NCBI GenBank assembly: GCA_030646295.1
Contig: JAUSND010000002.1
Coordinates: forward strand, 62,001 to 126,000
Source of the DNA: Moraxellaceae bacterium
GTDB lineage: Bacteria > Pseudomonadota > Gammaproteobacteria > Pseudomonadales > Moraxellaceae
Reading direction: 5' to 3'
DNA length: 64,000 nucleotides
In this document: piece after piece, positions 1 through 8,310 of the stretch
Layout of the letters: each line of letters begins with the position of its first letter
Numbering within the stretch: the first letter of the stretch is position 1
Made by a program: the position numbers and the translations under genes
The notes under the pieces: generated by a model
Database searches by the model: none
What the model saw: the letters and a program-made list of their open reading frames with translations, nothing else
What the model was told of the DNA's origin: nothing

Positions 1-336
1 ATCCTGGTGCCACGCGTGGAAAACATTCGGGAAATCTTCGAGCTGGATGCTGCGCAACAGCAACAGTTGCTGCAGGAGTCCAGCTGGGTCAGCGAGCGCA
101 TGGCAAGGCACTTCAATGCCACCAAGATCAATATCGGGGCACTGGGCAACATGGTGCCGCAACTGCACCTGCATGTTATTGCCCGCTACGAGAATGATGC
201 CGCCTGGCCAGGGCCGGTCTGGGGCAAGCACCCCGCCGAACCCTATACCGGCGATAACCTGCAACGCATGAACAAGCGTCTGCATGAAGCGTTTGCCGAT
301 GCGGCCGATGCAGGTTTTGTCTGGGCTGATCGCTAG
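1..336 (+). CDS. HIT family hydrolase, 5' end outside window
   Basis: C-terminal 111 residues of a histidine-triad (HIT) nucleotide hydrolase; the reading frame is open through base 1, so the start lies upstream of the window. The HIT motif reads QLHLHVIAR, followed by a tail containing WPGPVWGKHP. The first position of the classical H-x-H-x-H triad is Gln; I recall this QLHxH form as a recognised proteobacterial subgroup, so the enzyme is probably active on a nucleoside phosphoramidate or dinucleotide, but the substrate is unknown. It ends with TAG 38 bases before the convergent PAS gene, with no obvious terminator hairpin. Confidence 0.85.
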   Translation: MLVPRVENIREIFELDAAQQQQLLQESSWVSERMARHFNATKINIGALGNMVPQLHLHVIARYENDAAWPGPVWGKHPAEPYTGDNLQRMNKRLHEAFADAADAGFVWADR

Positions 337-374
337 CACCCGAAGCAGCATATCAAAGCAATCTGTCGTTTACG

Positions 375-2096
375 TCAGGCAATGCCATCCTGCTCTTCAA
401 GCATGGAGACAACAGACTCCAGCCGATCATTCGCATCACCTGATGGTGCGCCAGGCTGGCGACTGAGGTCGACCAGCAGGCACTTGATGGCGGACTGTCC
501 GGCCTGCTCGACCATCAGGGCATTGACCAGCAGTCTCACCTGCCGTCCGTCCACACCGGGAAGCGTAAACTCCACATCCCGCAATACACCGTCACGTATC
601 ACGCGCGCCAGAAACCGCTGTAGCTGCCCCTCCCTCCCCGGCGGCATGAACAGCTCCAGCGGGCGTCCCAGCAGCTGCTCAGGCGTCGCTACCCCGGCCA
701 TGACACAAAATGGCTGATTGGCCTCCAGTACACGACCATCCAGATTAAGGCTGACAAAACCCGTGTGTGACTGCGTCACCAGCGTGCGGAAAACCAGCTC
801 GGTTTCCCGCGCATGCCGTTCTGCCGTGATGTCGGTGATATGGCCATCAACGGTCCAGCTGCTGTCTGGCCTCTGCCAGACACAGCCGGACTCACTGACC
901 CAGCGCACCCCGGAAGGGCCATGGCGCAAGCGGTAAGTCACATCAAAGCGCCCCGAGCCGGCAATGGCTGACTCAAGGGCTGCCTGCAATGCCGGACGAT
1001 CCTCGGGCAGGATCAAGGCACCAAGACTCTGCGGCGGCTGGCCACGTGTGAACGGACTCAATACCTGCCCTGTCAGGATGCTGGTGCCATCACTGAGAAA
1101 TGCCGCCGGGCGGTCATGATGCAGACCTTGCCGTGCAGCCGGCAGCTCATAGCGATAAACCGCACCGGAGAGATTTGCAATCAGGGTCGTCATGCGACGC
1201 TCGCTTTCAAACAGCGCCATTTCGGTCTGCTTGCGCTCGTGCACATCACTGATCTGTGCCAGCAACAACGACTGGCCTGGCGCAAGGGAAAGCAGGCGGC
1301 AGCGCATGTTGCCCCAGCGCATCTGCCCGTCACGAGCCAGGTATCTTTTTTCCATCTGGTACAGTGTGTCCGGCTGCTGATGCAGTGCCGCCAGCGCCAT
1401 CATGCTGGCTTGACGATCATCTTCATGCACCAGCTCCTGCACATTAAGCATCACCATCTGCTCTGGGGCGTCATAACCGAAAAAGCGCGCACAGGCAGGA
1501 TTCACCATCAACATCCGGCCTTCGGCATCCAGCAGTGCCAGTGATGCCGGCACCGCCTCGAACATGAGACGAAAACGCGCCTCACTGTCCGCCAGCCACT
1601 GCTGCATGGACTCGACATCCGTCACATCGTGACCCACGACAGAAAGATAACGACGACCATCGCGCGCATCGGTGAAGTGCCTTGCACGCCAGCGCAACTG
1701 GCGCTCGTTGTCAGGACTTGCCTGCACGGAAAAACTGAATTCCAGCACGGCATCACTGCTGCGCATGGCCATCATGCGGGCCGACAGCGCAGCCGCATCA
1801 CCCTCGGGGGCACAGCACATGAAGAACTGGCGCCCCAGCATCTCATGGCGGGATAACCCGTACAGCCGCTCCAGCACCGGGTTCCAGTCAACCACATGAC
1901 AGGCTTCATCAAGTACGGCAATCGCCAGATCAGCAACACCCAGCAACTGCCGGTACTGCAATTCACTCGCCTGCAAATGACCGTTAAGGGAGGTGTGCTG
2001 ATCCCGTACCCGGTACCAGGCCATGGCAAAAAACACTGCGGCCAGGCAGGCAAGTACAAGCAAGACGGACAGGATCTGAAGCACAGACACGGACAT
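375..2096 (-). CDS. Membrane-anchored multi-PAS sensor protein without visible output domain
   Basis: 573 residues. One N-terminal membrane segment (about residues 5-28) is followed by four PAS/PAC-like units at roughly 45-160, 165-285, 290-420 and 425-545. Each opens with a pattern such as FRLMFEAVPASLALLD or FRTLVTQSHTGFVSLN and several close with a PAC-like DITAERH/DVHERK segment. The protein stops about 25 residues after the last PAS unit: there is no GGDEF, EAL, histidine kinase, HTH or chemotaxis domain. It may sense a small ligand or redox state through the PAS pockets and act on a partner protein. No partner is adjacent; the upstream gene is an AraC regulator on the same strand, 169 bases away. 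Domain calls are by eye. Confidence 0.75.
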   Translation of the reverse strand: MSVSVLQILSVLLVLACLAAVFFAMAWYRVRDQHTSLNGHLQASELQYRQLLGVADLAIAVLDEACHVVDWNPVLERLYGLSRHEMLGRQFFMCCAPEGDAAALSARMMAMRSSDAVLEFSFSVQASPDNERQLRWRARHFTDARDGRRYLSVVGHDVTDVESMQQWLADSEARFRLMFEAVPASLALLDAEGRMLMVNPACARFFGYDAPEQMVMLNVQELVHEDDRQASMMALAALHQQPDTLYQMEKRYLARDGQMRWGNMRCRLLSLAPGQSLLLAQISDVHERKQTEMALFESERRMTTLIANLSGAVYRYELPAARQGLHHDRPAAFLSDGTSILTGQVLSPFTRGQPPQSLGALILPEDRPALQAALESAIAGSGRFDVTYRLRHGPSGVRWVSESGCVWQRPDSSWTVDGHITDITAERHARETELVFRTLVTQSHTGFVSLNLDGRVLEANQPFCVMAGVATPEQLLGRPLELFMPPGREGQLQRFLARVIRDGVLRDVEFTLPGVDGRQVRLLVNALMVEQAGQSAIKCLLVDLSRQPGAPSGDANDRLESVVSMLEEQDGIA

Positions 2097-2152
2097 GAAG
2101 TTACCGCCGGGTTGGCGCAGCGTCCTGCCGCTCTATGTTTTTATTATGTGGG

Positions 2153-2168
2153 GTGCATTTTGATGCAC
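2153..2168. promoter_or_regulatory. Short perfect inverted repeat upstream of the PAS gene
   Basis: GTGCAT and ATGCAC arms of six bases are separated by four bases, about 57 bases before the PAS protein start. A further ATGCAC copy lies about 13 bases beyond. A possible -10 (CATAAT on the minus strand) lies on the gene side. It could be an operator or a small hairpin; no regulator can be assigned. Confidence 0.3.
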
Positions 2169-2265
2169 GCTCCAAAGAACATGCACCGTCCTGCCGGCAC
2201 TGGCAAGCCCGGGCCGGACAACGGGGCATCCGGCCTGACAAACGCGCGATCCGGACGGATGAACG

Positions 2266-3273
2266 TCAGGGATCCAGCCCTCCCTTGGCCGCCTGACCGG
2301 GCGTCATGTCAAACCAGCGCCGGAATGCCCGGCTGAATGCACTGCTGCTGGAAAAGCCCAGCACCAGCGCCAGCTCGGTCATGTTGCGTGCCCGCCCGGC
2401 CTGCCGGGTCGACAGCCAGTGGCGTGCCAGCTCACGCCGGGCCTCGTCAAGCACATCCTGGAACGACTTGTCCTCCGAGGCCAGATGGCGCTGCAAACTG
2501 CGCGGACTGACGTTCAGGGCAGTCGCAATGCTGGCCAGCGTGGGCTCGGTCTCGGTATCCACCAGATGCTGGCGTACCCGCAGGGCAACCTTGGGTGCCC
2601 AGCCGGACGAAGCCTCCAGGCTGGCCAGGCGAGCCGCCAGCACCGGCTCGAAATGACGCGCCACTTCCGATCCTGCCGGCCCGTGACGATACCCCTCAAG
2701 CGGGAACACCAGTGTCGTGGAAGAGGCTCCCTGCTCCACCGGACAACCAAAAAATCCTTCATAGGCCGCCTGGCCTGCGGGGTTATCAAAACAGAGGGAA
2801 ACTGACAGCGGACAAAGCTTCGGATCCAGTCGAAACCGCAACAACCCGATGATGAGGCCCGTTGCAAACTCGACGGCACGCCAGTGCGGATCACCATTGG
2901 TATGGATGGTGACGCTCAGGGCATCACCGTCCTCGGTGATTTCATAATGCATGGCGTCGGTGAGCAGACGGTGAAAGCGGGCAATCCGCTCCATGATCTG
3001 GGGCAGGCTGCCCCCGGCCAGCATGACCACACCAAGCTCACCAAAATCCGTGAAATTTATCTGGGTCAGCATGGAGAGCCCGAGCACCGGATCGGTACCT
3101 GCCTGCTCGGCCACCGACCATATCTGGCGGGTCAGGGCCACCGGCAGGCGGCCACCGGCAGACTCGTCAGGAATGGCTATCCCCGCTGCCAGCAGCCCCG
3201 CCTGCAGGTCATGCCCCCCCGCCTGCAGCGTGCGCTCCAGAATCACCATCCAGTTGTGAAACGTTCCCAGCAT
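2266..3273 (-). CDS. AraC family transcriptional regulator
   Basis: 335 residues, the usual length for the AraC subgroup with an N-terminal arabinose-binding-like effector domain (about residues 15-205) and a C-terminal pair of helix-turn-helix motifs (about 235-330). The second motif shows MTELALVLGFSSSSAFSRAF followed by RRWFDMTPG, the AraC signature. It is transcribed away from the fatty acid desaturase gene, with 122 bases between the start codons. That arrangement suggests it controls the desaturase and possibly itself, perhaps in response to a fatty acid or lipid-derived effector. The regulatory link is inferred from position and from the inverted repeat in the shared promoter region; the effector is unknown. 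Confidence 0.9.
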   Translation of the reverse strand: MLGTFHNWMVILERTLQAGGHDLQAGLLAAGIAIPDESAGGRLPVALTRQIWSVAEQAGTDPVLGLSMLTQINFTDFGELGVVMLAGGSLPQIMERIARFHRLLTDAMHYEITEDGDALSVTIHTNGDPHWRAVEFATGLIIGLLRFRLDPKLCPLSVSLCFDNPAGQAAYEGFFGCPVEQGASSTTLVFPLEGYRHGPAGSEVARHFEPVLAARLASLEASSGWAPKVALRVRQHLVDTETEPTLASIATALNVSPRSLQRHLASEDKSFQDVLDEARRELARHWLSTRQAGRARNMTELALVLGFSSSSAFSRAFRRWFDMTPGQAAKGGLDP

Positions 3274-3318
3274 GAGGAGTCCATGCGCTCTTTGCGGCGC
3301 GTTAGGTGAACAGTCTGT

Positions 3319-3350
3319 CGTATTGGGGCAAGCATAAACGCGCCAATACG
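3319..3350. promoter_or_regulatory. Candidate operator in the araC/desaturase divergent promoter
   Basis: Perfect eight-base arms CGTATTGG (3319-3326) and CCAATACG (3343-3350) are separated by 16 bases, so their centres lie 24 bases apart, a little over two helical turns. One mismatch extends the match to 11 bases. It sits midway between the two divergent starts, where a regulator of both genes would bind. AraC proteins more often bind direct repeats, so the binding protein could be another regulator. Confidence 0.4.
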
Positions 3351-3395
3351 CCTAGCCTACCCTCATTACAAAAACGCTGTACCGGGGGAATCATC

Positions 3396-4490
3396 ATGAA
3401 CGCACAGGCCCGCCTGCCATCCGAAGGCCGTATCAACCCTGTTGATGCCGCTCGCAGCCAGCGCATCCGCCAGGGCATCCTCGAGGCAGGCAATGCCTTG
3501 CGCGCCCGCCAGCCCTGGCTGGAGAAGCACCAGAACGCAATCGGCATGGCCATTTTCTGGACCAGCATCGCCGGCATCCTGGGCAATGCATGGGCCTATT
3601 ACACCGGGGTGATGAGCTGGTGGATGGCAATTCCGGTGGCCGCGTTCTTCATGTCACTGCTGCATGAACTGGAGCATGACCTCATCCACATGATGTATTT
3701 CCGCAAGAACAAGTTCTGGAACGACTTCATGCTGGCCGGGGTATGGCTGTTCCGACCCAGTACCATCAGCCCCTGGGTGCGCCGTCGCCTGCACATTCAT
3801 CACCACAAGGTGTCCGGTACCGAATCCGATCTGGAAGAGCGCGGCATCACCAATGGCGAAAAGTGGGGTATCCGTCGCCTGCTGATGACCGGCGACAACA
3901 TGCTGGCCATTTACCTGCGCCCGTTTGCCACGTACAGGATGACACGGACCTTCATCCGCGAAGTCGCCAAAAGCAAGGCTGAGGCCCATGCCATTGCACG
4001 GGAAAATGTTCTGGGGTACTTCCCGCTGGGACTCGTCAACTACACCCTGTGGCACGGTTTCTTGGTGTATCACGCAGGCCTGTTTGCCGCCAGCGCGCTC
4101 GGCATGGATGTCACCGTTCCAGCCATGCTGCAGAACGTCATGCATGCCGTGTCCTTTTACGCAGTGGCCATCGCGGCACCCAATGCCCTGCGCACTTTCT
4201 GCCTGCACTTCGTCAGCTCCAACATGCATTACTACGGCGATGTGGAAAAGGGCAACATCGTGCAGCAGTGCCAGATCTGGACCACCCCGTGGGCCATTCC
4301 CCTGCACCTGTTCTGCTTCAACTTTGCCGGCACTCATGCCCTCCATCACTTTGTGGTGCGTGACCCGTTTTACGTACGCCAGTGGCTGGCGCCCGGCCTG
4401 TACCCACTGATGCGTGAGAACGGTATCCGCTTCAATGATTTCGGCACATTCAGTCGCGCCAACCGCCTGGCAGAACCTGCTACGGCCTGA
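3396..4490 (+). CDS. Membrane fatty acid desaturase
   Basis: 364 residues when started at ATG 3396, which follows a GGGGGA ribosome site at good spacing; a GTG 90 bases upstream is in frame but would put the coding region over the inverted repeat. The three histidine boxes of the di-iron desaturase/hydroxylase family are visible: HELEH at residues 90-94, HIHHH at 133-137 and HALHH at 314-318, with extra histidines at 271 and 278. Hydrophobic segments at about 48-68, 74-92 and 205-260 fit an inner-membrane enzyme. It probably introduces a double bond into acyl chains of phospholipids or acyl-CoA; regiochemistry and electron donor are not evident. The divergent AraC gene is the likely regulator. 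Confidence 0.88.
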   Translation: MNAQARLPSEGRINPVDAARSQRIRQGILEAGNALRARQPWLEKHQNAIGMAIFWTSIAGILGNAWAYYTGVMSWWMAIPVAAFFMSLLHELEHDLIHMMYFRKNKFWNDFMLAGVWLFRPSTISPWVRRRLHIHHHKVSGTESDLEERGITNGEKWGIRRLLMTGDNMLAIYLRPFATYRMTRTFIREVAKSKAEAHAIARENVLGYFPLGLVNYTLWHGFLVYHAGLFAASALGMDVTVPAMLQNVMHAVSFYAVAIAAPNALRTFCLHFVSSNMHYYGDVEKGNIVQQCQIWTTPWAIPLHLFCFNFAGTHALHHFVVRDPFYVRQWLAPGLYPLMRENGIRFNDFGTFSRANRLAEPATA

Positions 4491-4503
4491 GGCATCGCCC
4501 ACA

Positions 4504-4537
4504 ATAAAAAAGGCCGGAAAATTCCGGCCTTTTTTAT
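4504..4537. terminator. Bidirectional terminator between desaturase and E2 gene
   Basis: Stem GGCCGGAA/TTCCGGCC (4512-4519, 4522-4529) is flanked by A-run and T-run on the two sides, so it can end transcription from either direction between the convergent genes. Confidence 0.92.
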
Positions 4538-4561
4538 TTCAGCAAACTGCACATGCCGGCA

Positions 4562-5602
4562 TCACGTTGCCAGATCAGCCATCACCGCCGCCAGAAATCG
4601 GGCTGCCTCCCCCCCTGTCACAACACGATGATCCACCGTAAGTGACAGCGGCAGTGCAAGCTGCCAGATAGTGCCGCCATCCTTCTCGCGCAAAGGCACC
4701 TCCCGCCACTGCCCGACACCAAGAATGGCCACCTGCGGCGGCATCATCAGAGGCGTGGCAAACCGCCCGGCCAGACTGCCATAGTTCGACAGACTGATGG
4801 TTGCACCGGCCTGCATCGCGGAAGTAAGCCGGCGTTCGGTTGCCTTGACCTTCAACGCCTCAATCTGTCGGGCAATATCGTCAGGCATGAGGCTGGCGGC
4901 ATCTTTCAGCACCGGCACATAAAGTCCATGTGCCGTATCCATGGCAACACCTATGTGCACATCATCATGCAGGCGTCTTCGCTGTTGCGCACTGTCATAC
5001 CATGCATTCAGTGCCGGCTCGGTACGAGCGGCCACCACCATTGCCCGCACAATACGTGGCAGCAACCCGGCACGATCCGTGAATGCTACACATACCTCAT
5101 CAAAGATAGTGACCGGCACAATTTCGCGATGCGCCGCTGCCATGTTTTCCGCCATTGCCCTGCGCACAGGCTCCAGCGGCTCCCATCGTTCGAACACAGC
5201 AGCAGGGGTCACGGAGCCTGCACGCTGTGCGCGACGCTGACGTGTCTGCTGCAGGCGAGCCTCGGTATGGCGATGACGTCCAACAATAAAGCTCTCTTGA
5301 CCGGCATGTGGTGCTGTTACCGGCAAGCTGCCTACCACGCTGCCAGCATCATCAGGGGAAGCATCCATTGTCGCCGCAAACCGGACAAGGGGCGCATATG
5401 TAGGGATCACGGCACCCTCGGAGGCAAGTAATGCCTCAATGTGTCCACGCTGGGGTGAAGGAATATCGACAATGGCCTTGTCAGTTTCTACCGAGACCAG
5501 CAACTGGTCGGCCACCACCTCATCACCGGCAGACACATGCCAACGCACTACCGTGGCCTCTGCCAGACCCTCACCAAGATCCGGCAAATGAAAAATACTC
5601 AT
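4562..5602 (-). CDS. 2-oxo acid dehydrogenase E2, dihydrolipoamide acyltransferase, compact form
   Basis: 346 residues from ATG 5602, which overlaps the E1 beta stop as ATGA; a longer upstream frame is only the shadow of E1 beta. An N-terminal lipoyl domain (about 1-78) carries the lipoyl lysine K42 in ETDKAIVD. The C-terminal catalytic domain (about 138-346) shows EPLEPVRRAM, ISLSNYGS and DHRVVTGGEAARF. Two features are odd. The linker (about 80-138) is rich in Gln and Arg and lacks a recognisable peripheral subunit-binding domain, which normally holds E3 or E1. The active-site motif HxxxDG reads HRVVTG (H325, T329). I recall related proteins with the Thr form, so it may be a subfamily trait. 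The acyl substrate (acetyl or branched-chain) is not certain. Confidence 0.9.
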   Translation of the reverse strand: MSIFHLPDLGEGLAEATVVRWHVSAGDEVVADQLLVSVETDKAIVDIPSPQRGHIEALLASEGAVIPTYAPLVRFAATMDASPDDAGSVVGSLPVTAPHAGQESFIVGRHRHTEARLQQTRQRRAQRAGSVTPAAVFERWEPLEPVRRAMAENMAAAHREIVPVTIFDEVCVAFTDRAGLLPRIVRAMVVAARTEPALNAWYDSAQQRRRLHDDVHIGVAMDTAHGLYVPVLKDAASLMPDDIARQIEALKVKATERRLTSAMQAGATISLSNYGSLAGRFATPLMMPPQVAILGVGQWREVPLREKDGGTIWQLALPLSLTVDHRVVTGGEAARFLAAVMADLAT

Positions 5603-6579
5603 GAAGACTCCATTACGTCCCTGACTACCGCCACAATATCGGCAACGCCGGGAAGATAATACGGCTCCAGCTTCAGATAGGGCACGATCACATCCGGTGC
5701 CGTTACACGTCGTGGAGTAGTCCGCAGGCTGGCAAATGCCGACTCGGTCACTTGCGCCACAATCTCCGCACCAAAACCACCGGTGCGACAGGCCTCGTGC
5801 ACGACCACACAACGGCCGGTATGCTGTACGGACTCCACAATCGTCGGCATGTCGAGTGGTCGCAGGCTGGCCACATCAATCACTTCGGCCGAGATACCAT
5901 TCTCCGCCAATTGCTCCGCCGCCAGAAGGCAGTCCTGCACGCAGGCACCCCAGCTGACCAGAGTGACATCATCACCTTCGCGCCAGGTCAGACACTGCCC
6001 CAGAGGCAAGGCAACACCGTCATCCGTCACCTCGGCTTTCAGGCTGCGATACAAACGCTCGGGCTCCAGCACGATAACCGGATCAGGATCGCGAATGGCG
6101 GCCAGCAACAAACCATAGGCCGTTTGTGGTGACGACACCGCCAGTACTTTCAGGCCGGGGATGTGGGCAAGCAAAGCCTCGGTACTTTCAGAGTGATGCT
6201 CGGGCGCATGAATGCCGCCACCAAAAGGCATGCGCACGGTAAGCGGACAGGTGATCCTGCCCCGCGTACGGTTACGCATGCGTGCAGCATGTGACACCAG
6301 ATGCTCCAGGGCAGCATACATGAAACCCATGAACTGGATTTCTGCCACCGGCCGCAGTCCCTGTGTCGCCATGCCCACGGCAACGCCCGCGATCAGGTTC
6401 TCGGCCAGCGGCGTGTCCATCACCCGTCGCGGGCCGAAGCGTTCACGCAAACCTGCCGTCGCACGGAAAACGCCACCATTGCGTCCCACATCCTCTCCGA
6501 GGAGTACAACATTTTCATCCTCGCTCAGGGCGCGAGCCAGTGCCAAATCGACAGCCTCGACTACCGTCATCAGCATCAC
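5599..6579 (-). CDS. 2-oxo acid dehydrogenase E1 beta subunit
   Basis: 326 residues, typical length for the beta subunit of heterotetrameric pyruvate or branched-chain 2-oxo acid dehydrogenase. It shows LGEDVGRNGGVFRAT near the N-terminus, the MDTPLAE segment, PFGGGIHAPEHHSES in the middle and LRPLDMPTIVESV with VVHEACRTGGFGAE in the C-terminal transketolase domain. Together with E1 alpha it decarboxylates a 2-oxo acid on thiamine diphosphate and transfers the acyl group to the E2 lipoyl arm. Its start overlaps the E1 alpha stop by four bases and its stop overlaps the E2 start by four bases, so the three subunits are likely made by coupled translation. Confidence 0.93.
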   Translation of the reverse strand: MMLMTVVEAVDLALARALSEDENVVLLGEDVGRNGGVFRATAGLRERFGPRRVMDTPLAENLIAGVAVGMATQGLRPVAEIQFMGFMYAALEHLVSHAARMRNRTRGRITCPLTVRMPFGGGIHAPEHHSESTEALLAHIPGLKVLAVSSPQTAYGLLLAAIRDPDPVIVLEPERLYRSLKAEVTDDGVALPLGQCLTWREGDDVTLVSWGACVQDCLLAAEQLAENGISAEVIDVASLRPLDMPTIVESVQHTGRCVVVHEACRTGGFGAEIVAQVTESAFASLRTTPRRVTAPDVIVPYLKLEPYYLPGVADIVAVVRDVMESS

Positions 6580-7655
6580 GGCCTCCTGCCACGGATGAGC
6601 GCCGCCTGACGCTGCGCAAGCAGTTCGTCCGGCAGACTGGCAAACAGGAAATCAAACATGTCAGTGGGTAACGGCGCAGGATCTGCCAGAAACCCTGCAA
6701 TAGCGGAGTCAATCACCTCCACTTGCCGCTGCTCCCTGTGCATTTCCTCCTCATCACTACACAGCCCGACAGTCTGCAGCAGCAGTTGCAAGCGCCGCAT
6801 CGGCTCCACTGTCTCTGCCTGTTGTCGCTGCAAGGGATCGGCATAGCGGCTCATGTCATCCGCTGTGGTGTGATCACACAGACGATACGTCACAGCCTCC
6901 ACCAGCACAGGACCTTTACCTGCACGCGCACGGGCCAGAGCCTCGCCAATGACGGCATGCAGGGCCAGCACATCATTGCCGTCAACACGAACCCCGGGAA
7001 TGCCCGCCGCAACTGCTTTTTGAGCCAGCGTTTGACACGCCGTCTGCGCAGAAACAGGCACCGAGATGGCCCACTGGTTGTTATTGACAACAATTACCAG
7101 GGGCAAATGCCAGACGCCTGCCAGATTAAGTGCCTCGTAGAAATCACCGCGCGACGTCGCACCATCGCCGCAAGTTGCCAGGACCACACGCTTTTCACCG
7201 CGCAGGCGAATGGCACTGGCAATTCCTGCAGCATGCGGAATCTGGGTCGCAATCGGCACGCAATTGGGCATGTCATGACAGGGGAAAGGGAAGTCCGAAC
7301 CGCGCTCATCACCACCCCAGAAACGCAGGATGTCCTGCATGCGCACACCACGCAGCAATTGTGCGGCCTGATCACGGTAATAAGGCACAAGTACATCTTC
7401 AGGCCGCATGACAAGGCCCACTGCGGTACTGATGGCCTCCTGTCCATAACAGGAGGCATAGGTACCCAATCGACCAGTGCGCTGCAGATTGATGGCTCGC
7501 TGATCAAAGCGGCGCGTCAGGCTGATGTGTTCCCGGAACTGCACCCACAACTCTGGCGAGCACTGAGCCTCCGGCGTGCTGGCAGCAAGCCCGCCGTTCG
7601 CATCCAGAAACGTAAGGGCGGGAAACTCGGGCGTAATGTCGTGGATGAATGCCAT
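6576..7655 (-). CDS. 2-oxo acid dehydrogenase E1 alpha subunit (TPP-dependent)
   Basis: 359 residues from ATG 7655, preceded by GGTGGAG at good spacing; a TTG 48 bases upstream is possible but less likely. The thiamine diphosphate motif runs from CGDGATSRGDFYEA (GDG at 163-165) to VVNNNQWAIS (NN at about 191). The phosphorylation-loop region reads YRLCDHTTADD. Overall it resembles the acetyl-transferring pyruvate dehydrogenase alpha chain of the Bacillus type, but a branched-chain substrate cannot be excluded. It is the first of three coupled genes (E1 alpha, E1 beta, E2). No lipoamide dehydrogenase (E3) gene follows, so E3 must be encoded elsewhere. Confidence 0.92.
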   Translation of the reverse strand: MAFIHDITPEFPALTFLDANGGLAASTPEAQCSPELWVQFREHISLTRRFDQRAINLQRTGRLGTYASCYGQEAISTAVGLVMRPEDVLVPYYRDQAAQLLRGVRMQDILRFWGGDERGSDFPFPCHDMPNCVPIATQIPHAAGIASAIRLRGEKRVVLATCGDGATSRGDFYEALNLAGVWHLPLVIVVNNNQWAISVPVSAQTACQTLAQKAVAAGIPGVRVDGNDVLALHAVIGEALARARAGKGPVLVEAVTYRLCDHTTADDMSRYADPLQRQQAETVEPMRRLQLLLQTVGLCSDEEEMHREQRQVEVIDSAIAGFLADPAPLPTDMFDFLFASLPDELLAQRQAALIRGRRP

Positions 7656-7722
7656 GGCCGACGCTCCACCAGGGATCTGGATGAAGTGTAGACCAACGAC
7701 CAAGGGAAAACAGACCCGCCAC

Positions 7723-8298
7723 TCAGCGGGTTGCGGCCAGCCGCTGCAGGTGCGCCTCCACCATCCTCACATCAGCAATTCCCATGAAGCCTTTCTGGCG
7801 GGTACGGCGATCTCCATCACTGTCACGCCAGACTTCCGTGGCAAATACCAGATCGCCAGAACCATCCGGGCGCTCGGTGCGGACAATTTTCTCCAGCTGT
7901 GAAGAACTCCACGATTCAACCGTGATGCTACGGCCACCCGTCATGGCAAGGGCCCGCTTGCTGGTGATCACATACACCATGTGACGGGCCTTGAGATAAA
8001 TCCAGAACGGAGAAGAAAGCCCTCCCACTCCGATCAGGAAAAATGGCAAACCGAAAAGCGGAAAAAATTCAAAAGGCTGACTGAAATCCGGCACCTTGAA
8101 ACCGGAGGCTCCGGCAATCCAGAACACTGAAAATGCCGTCCATGGAATAAAAAAAATCCACAAGGCAAATCCCCCCAGCATCAGCCGTCGAGGATCTGGC
8201 TGCCCGACCCAGATCACCACCTCACCGGGCTGCAATTCCCGCATGACCCTTTCCTGCAACACCTGAGGCAACCGGTACATATCCATGCTCACAGGCAT
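7723..8298 (-). CDS. Inner-membrane protein with PH-like domain
   Basis: 191 residues of unknown function. Residues about 38-62 and 75-100 form two hydrophobic segments; the part after them (Y-V-I-T-S-K-R-A-L..., about 108-165) resembles the bacterial pleckstrin-homology fold of YdbS/DUF304-like proteins, and the N-terminal part LQPGEVVIWVGQPDPR is typical for that group. AGGAG lies just upstream of the start. It begins 12 bases after the alpha/beta hydrolase stop and ends 67 bases before E1 alpha, so it is probably co-transcribed with both. The role is not known; a structural or lipid-associated function is only a guess. Confidence 0.65.
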   Translation of the reverse strand: MPVSMDMYRLPQVLQERVMRELQPGEVVIWVGQPDPRRLMLGGFALWIFFIPWTAFSVFWIAGASGFKVPDFSQPFEFFPLFGLPFFLIGVGGLSSPFWIYLKARHMVYVITSKRALAMTGGRSITVESWSSSQLEKIVRTERPDGSGDLVFATEVWRDSDGDRRTRQKGFMGIADVRMVEAHLQRLAATR

Positions 8299-8310
8299 GA
8301 TCTCCTGCGT

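Noticed and set aside
6723-7691. 322-codon open frame opposite E1 alpha
   Set aside because: Antisense to a clear thiamine-dependent dehydrogenase subunit; no domain-like pattern.
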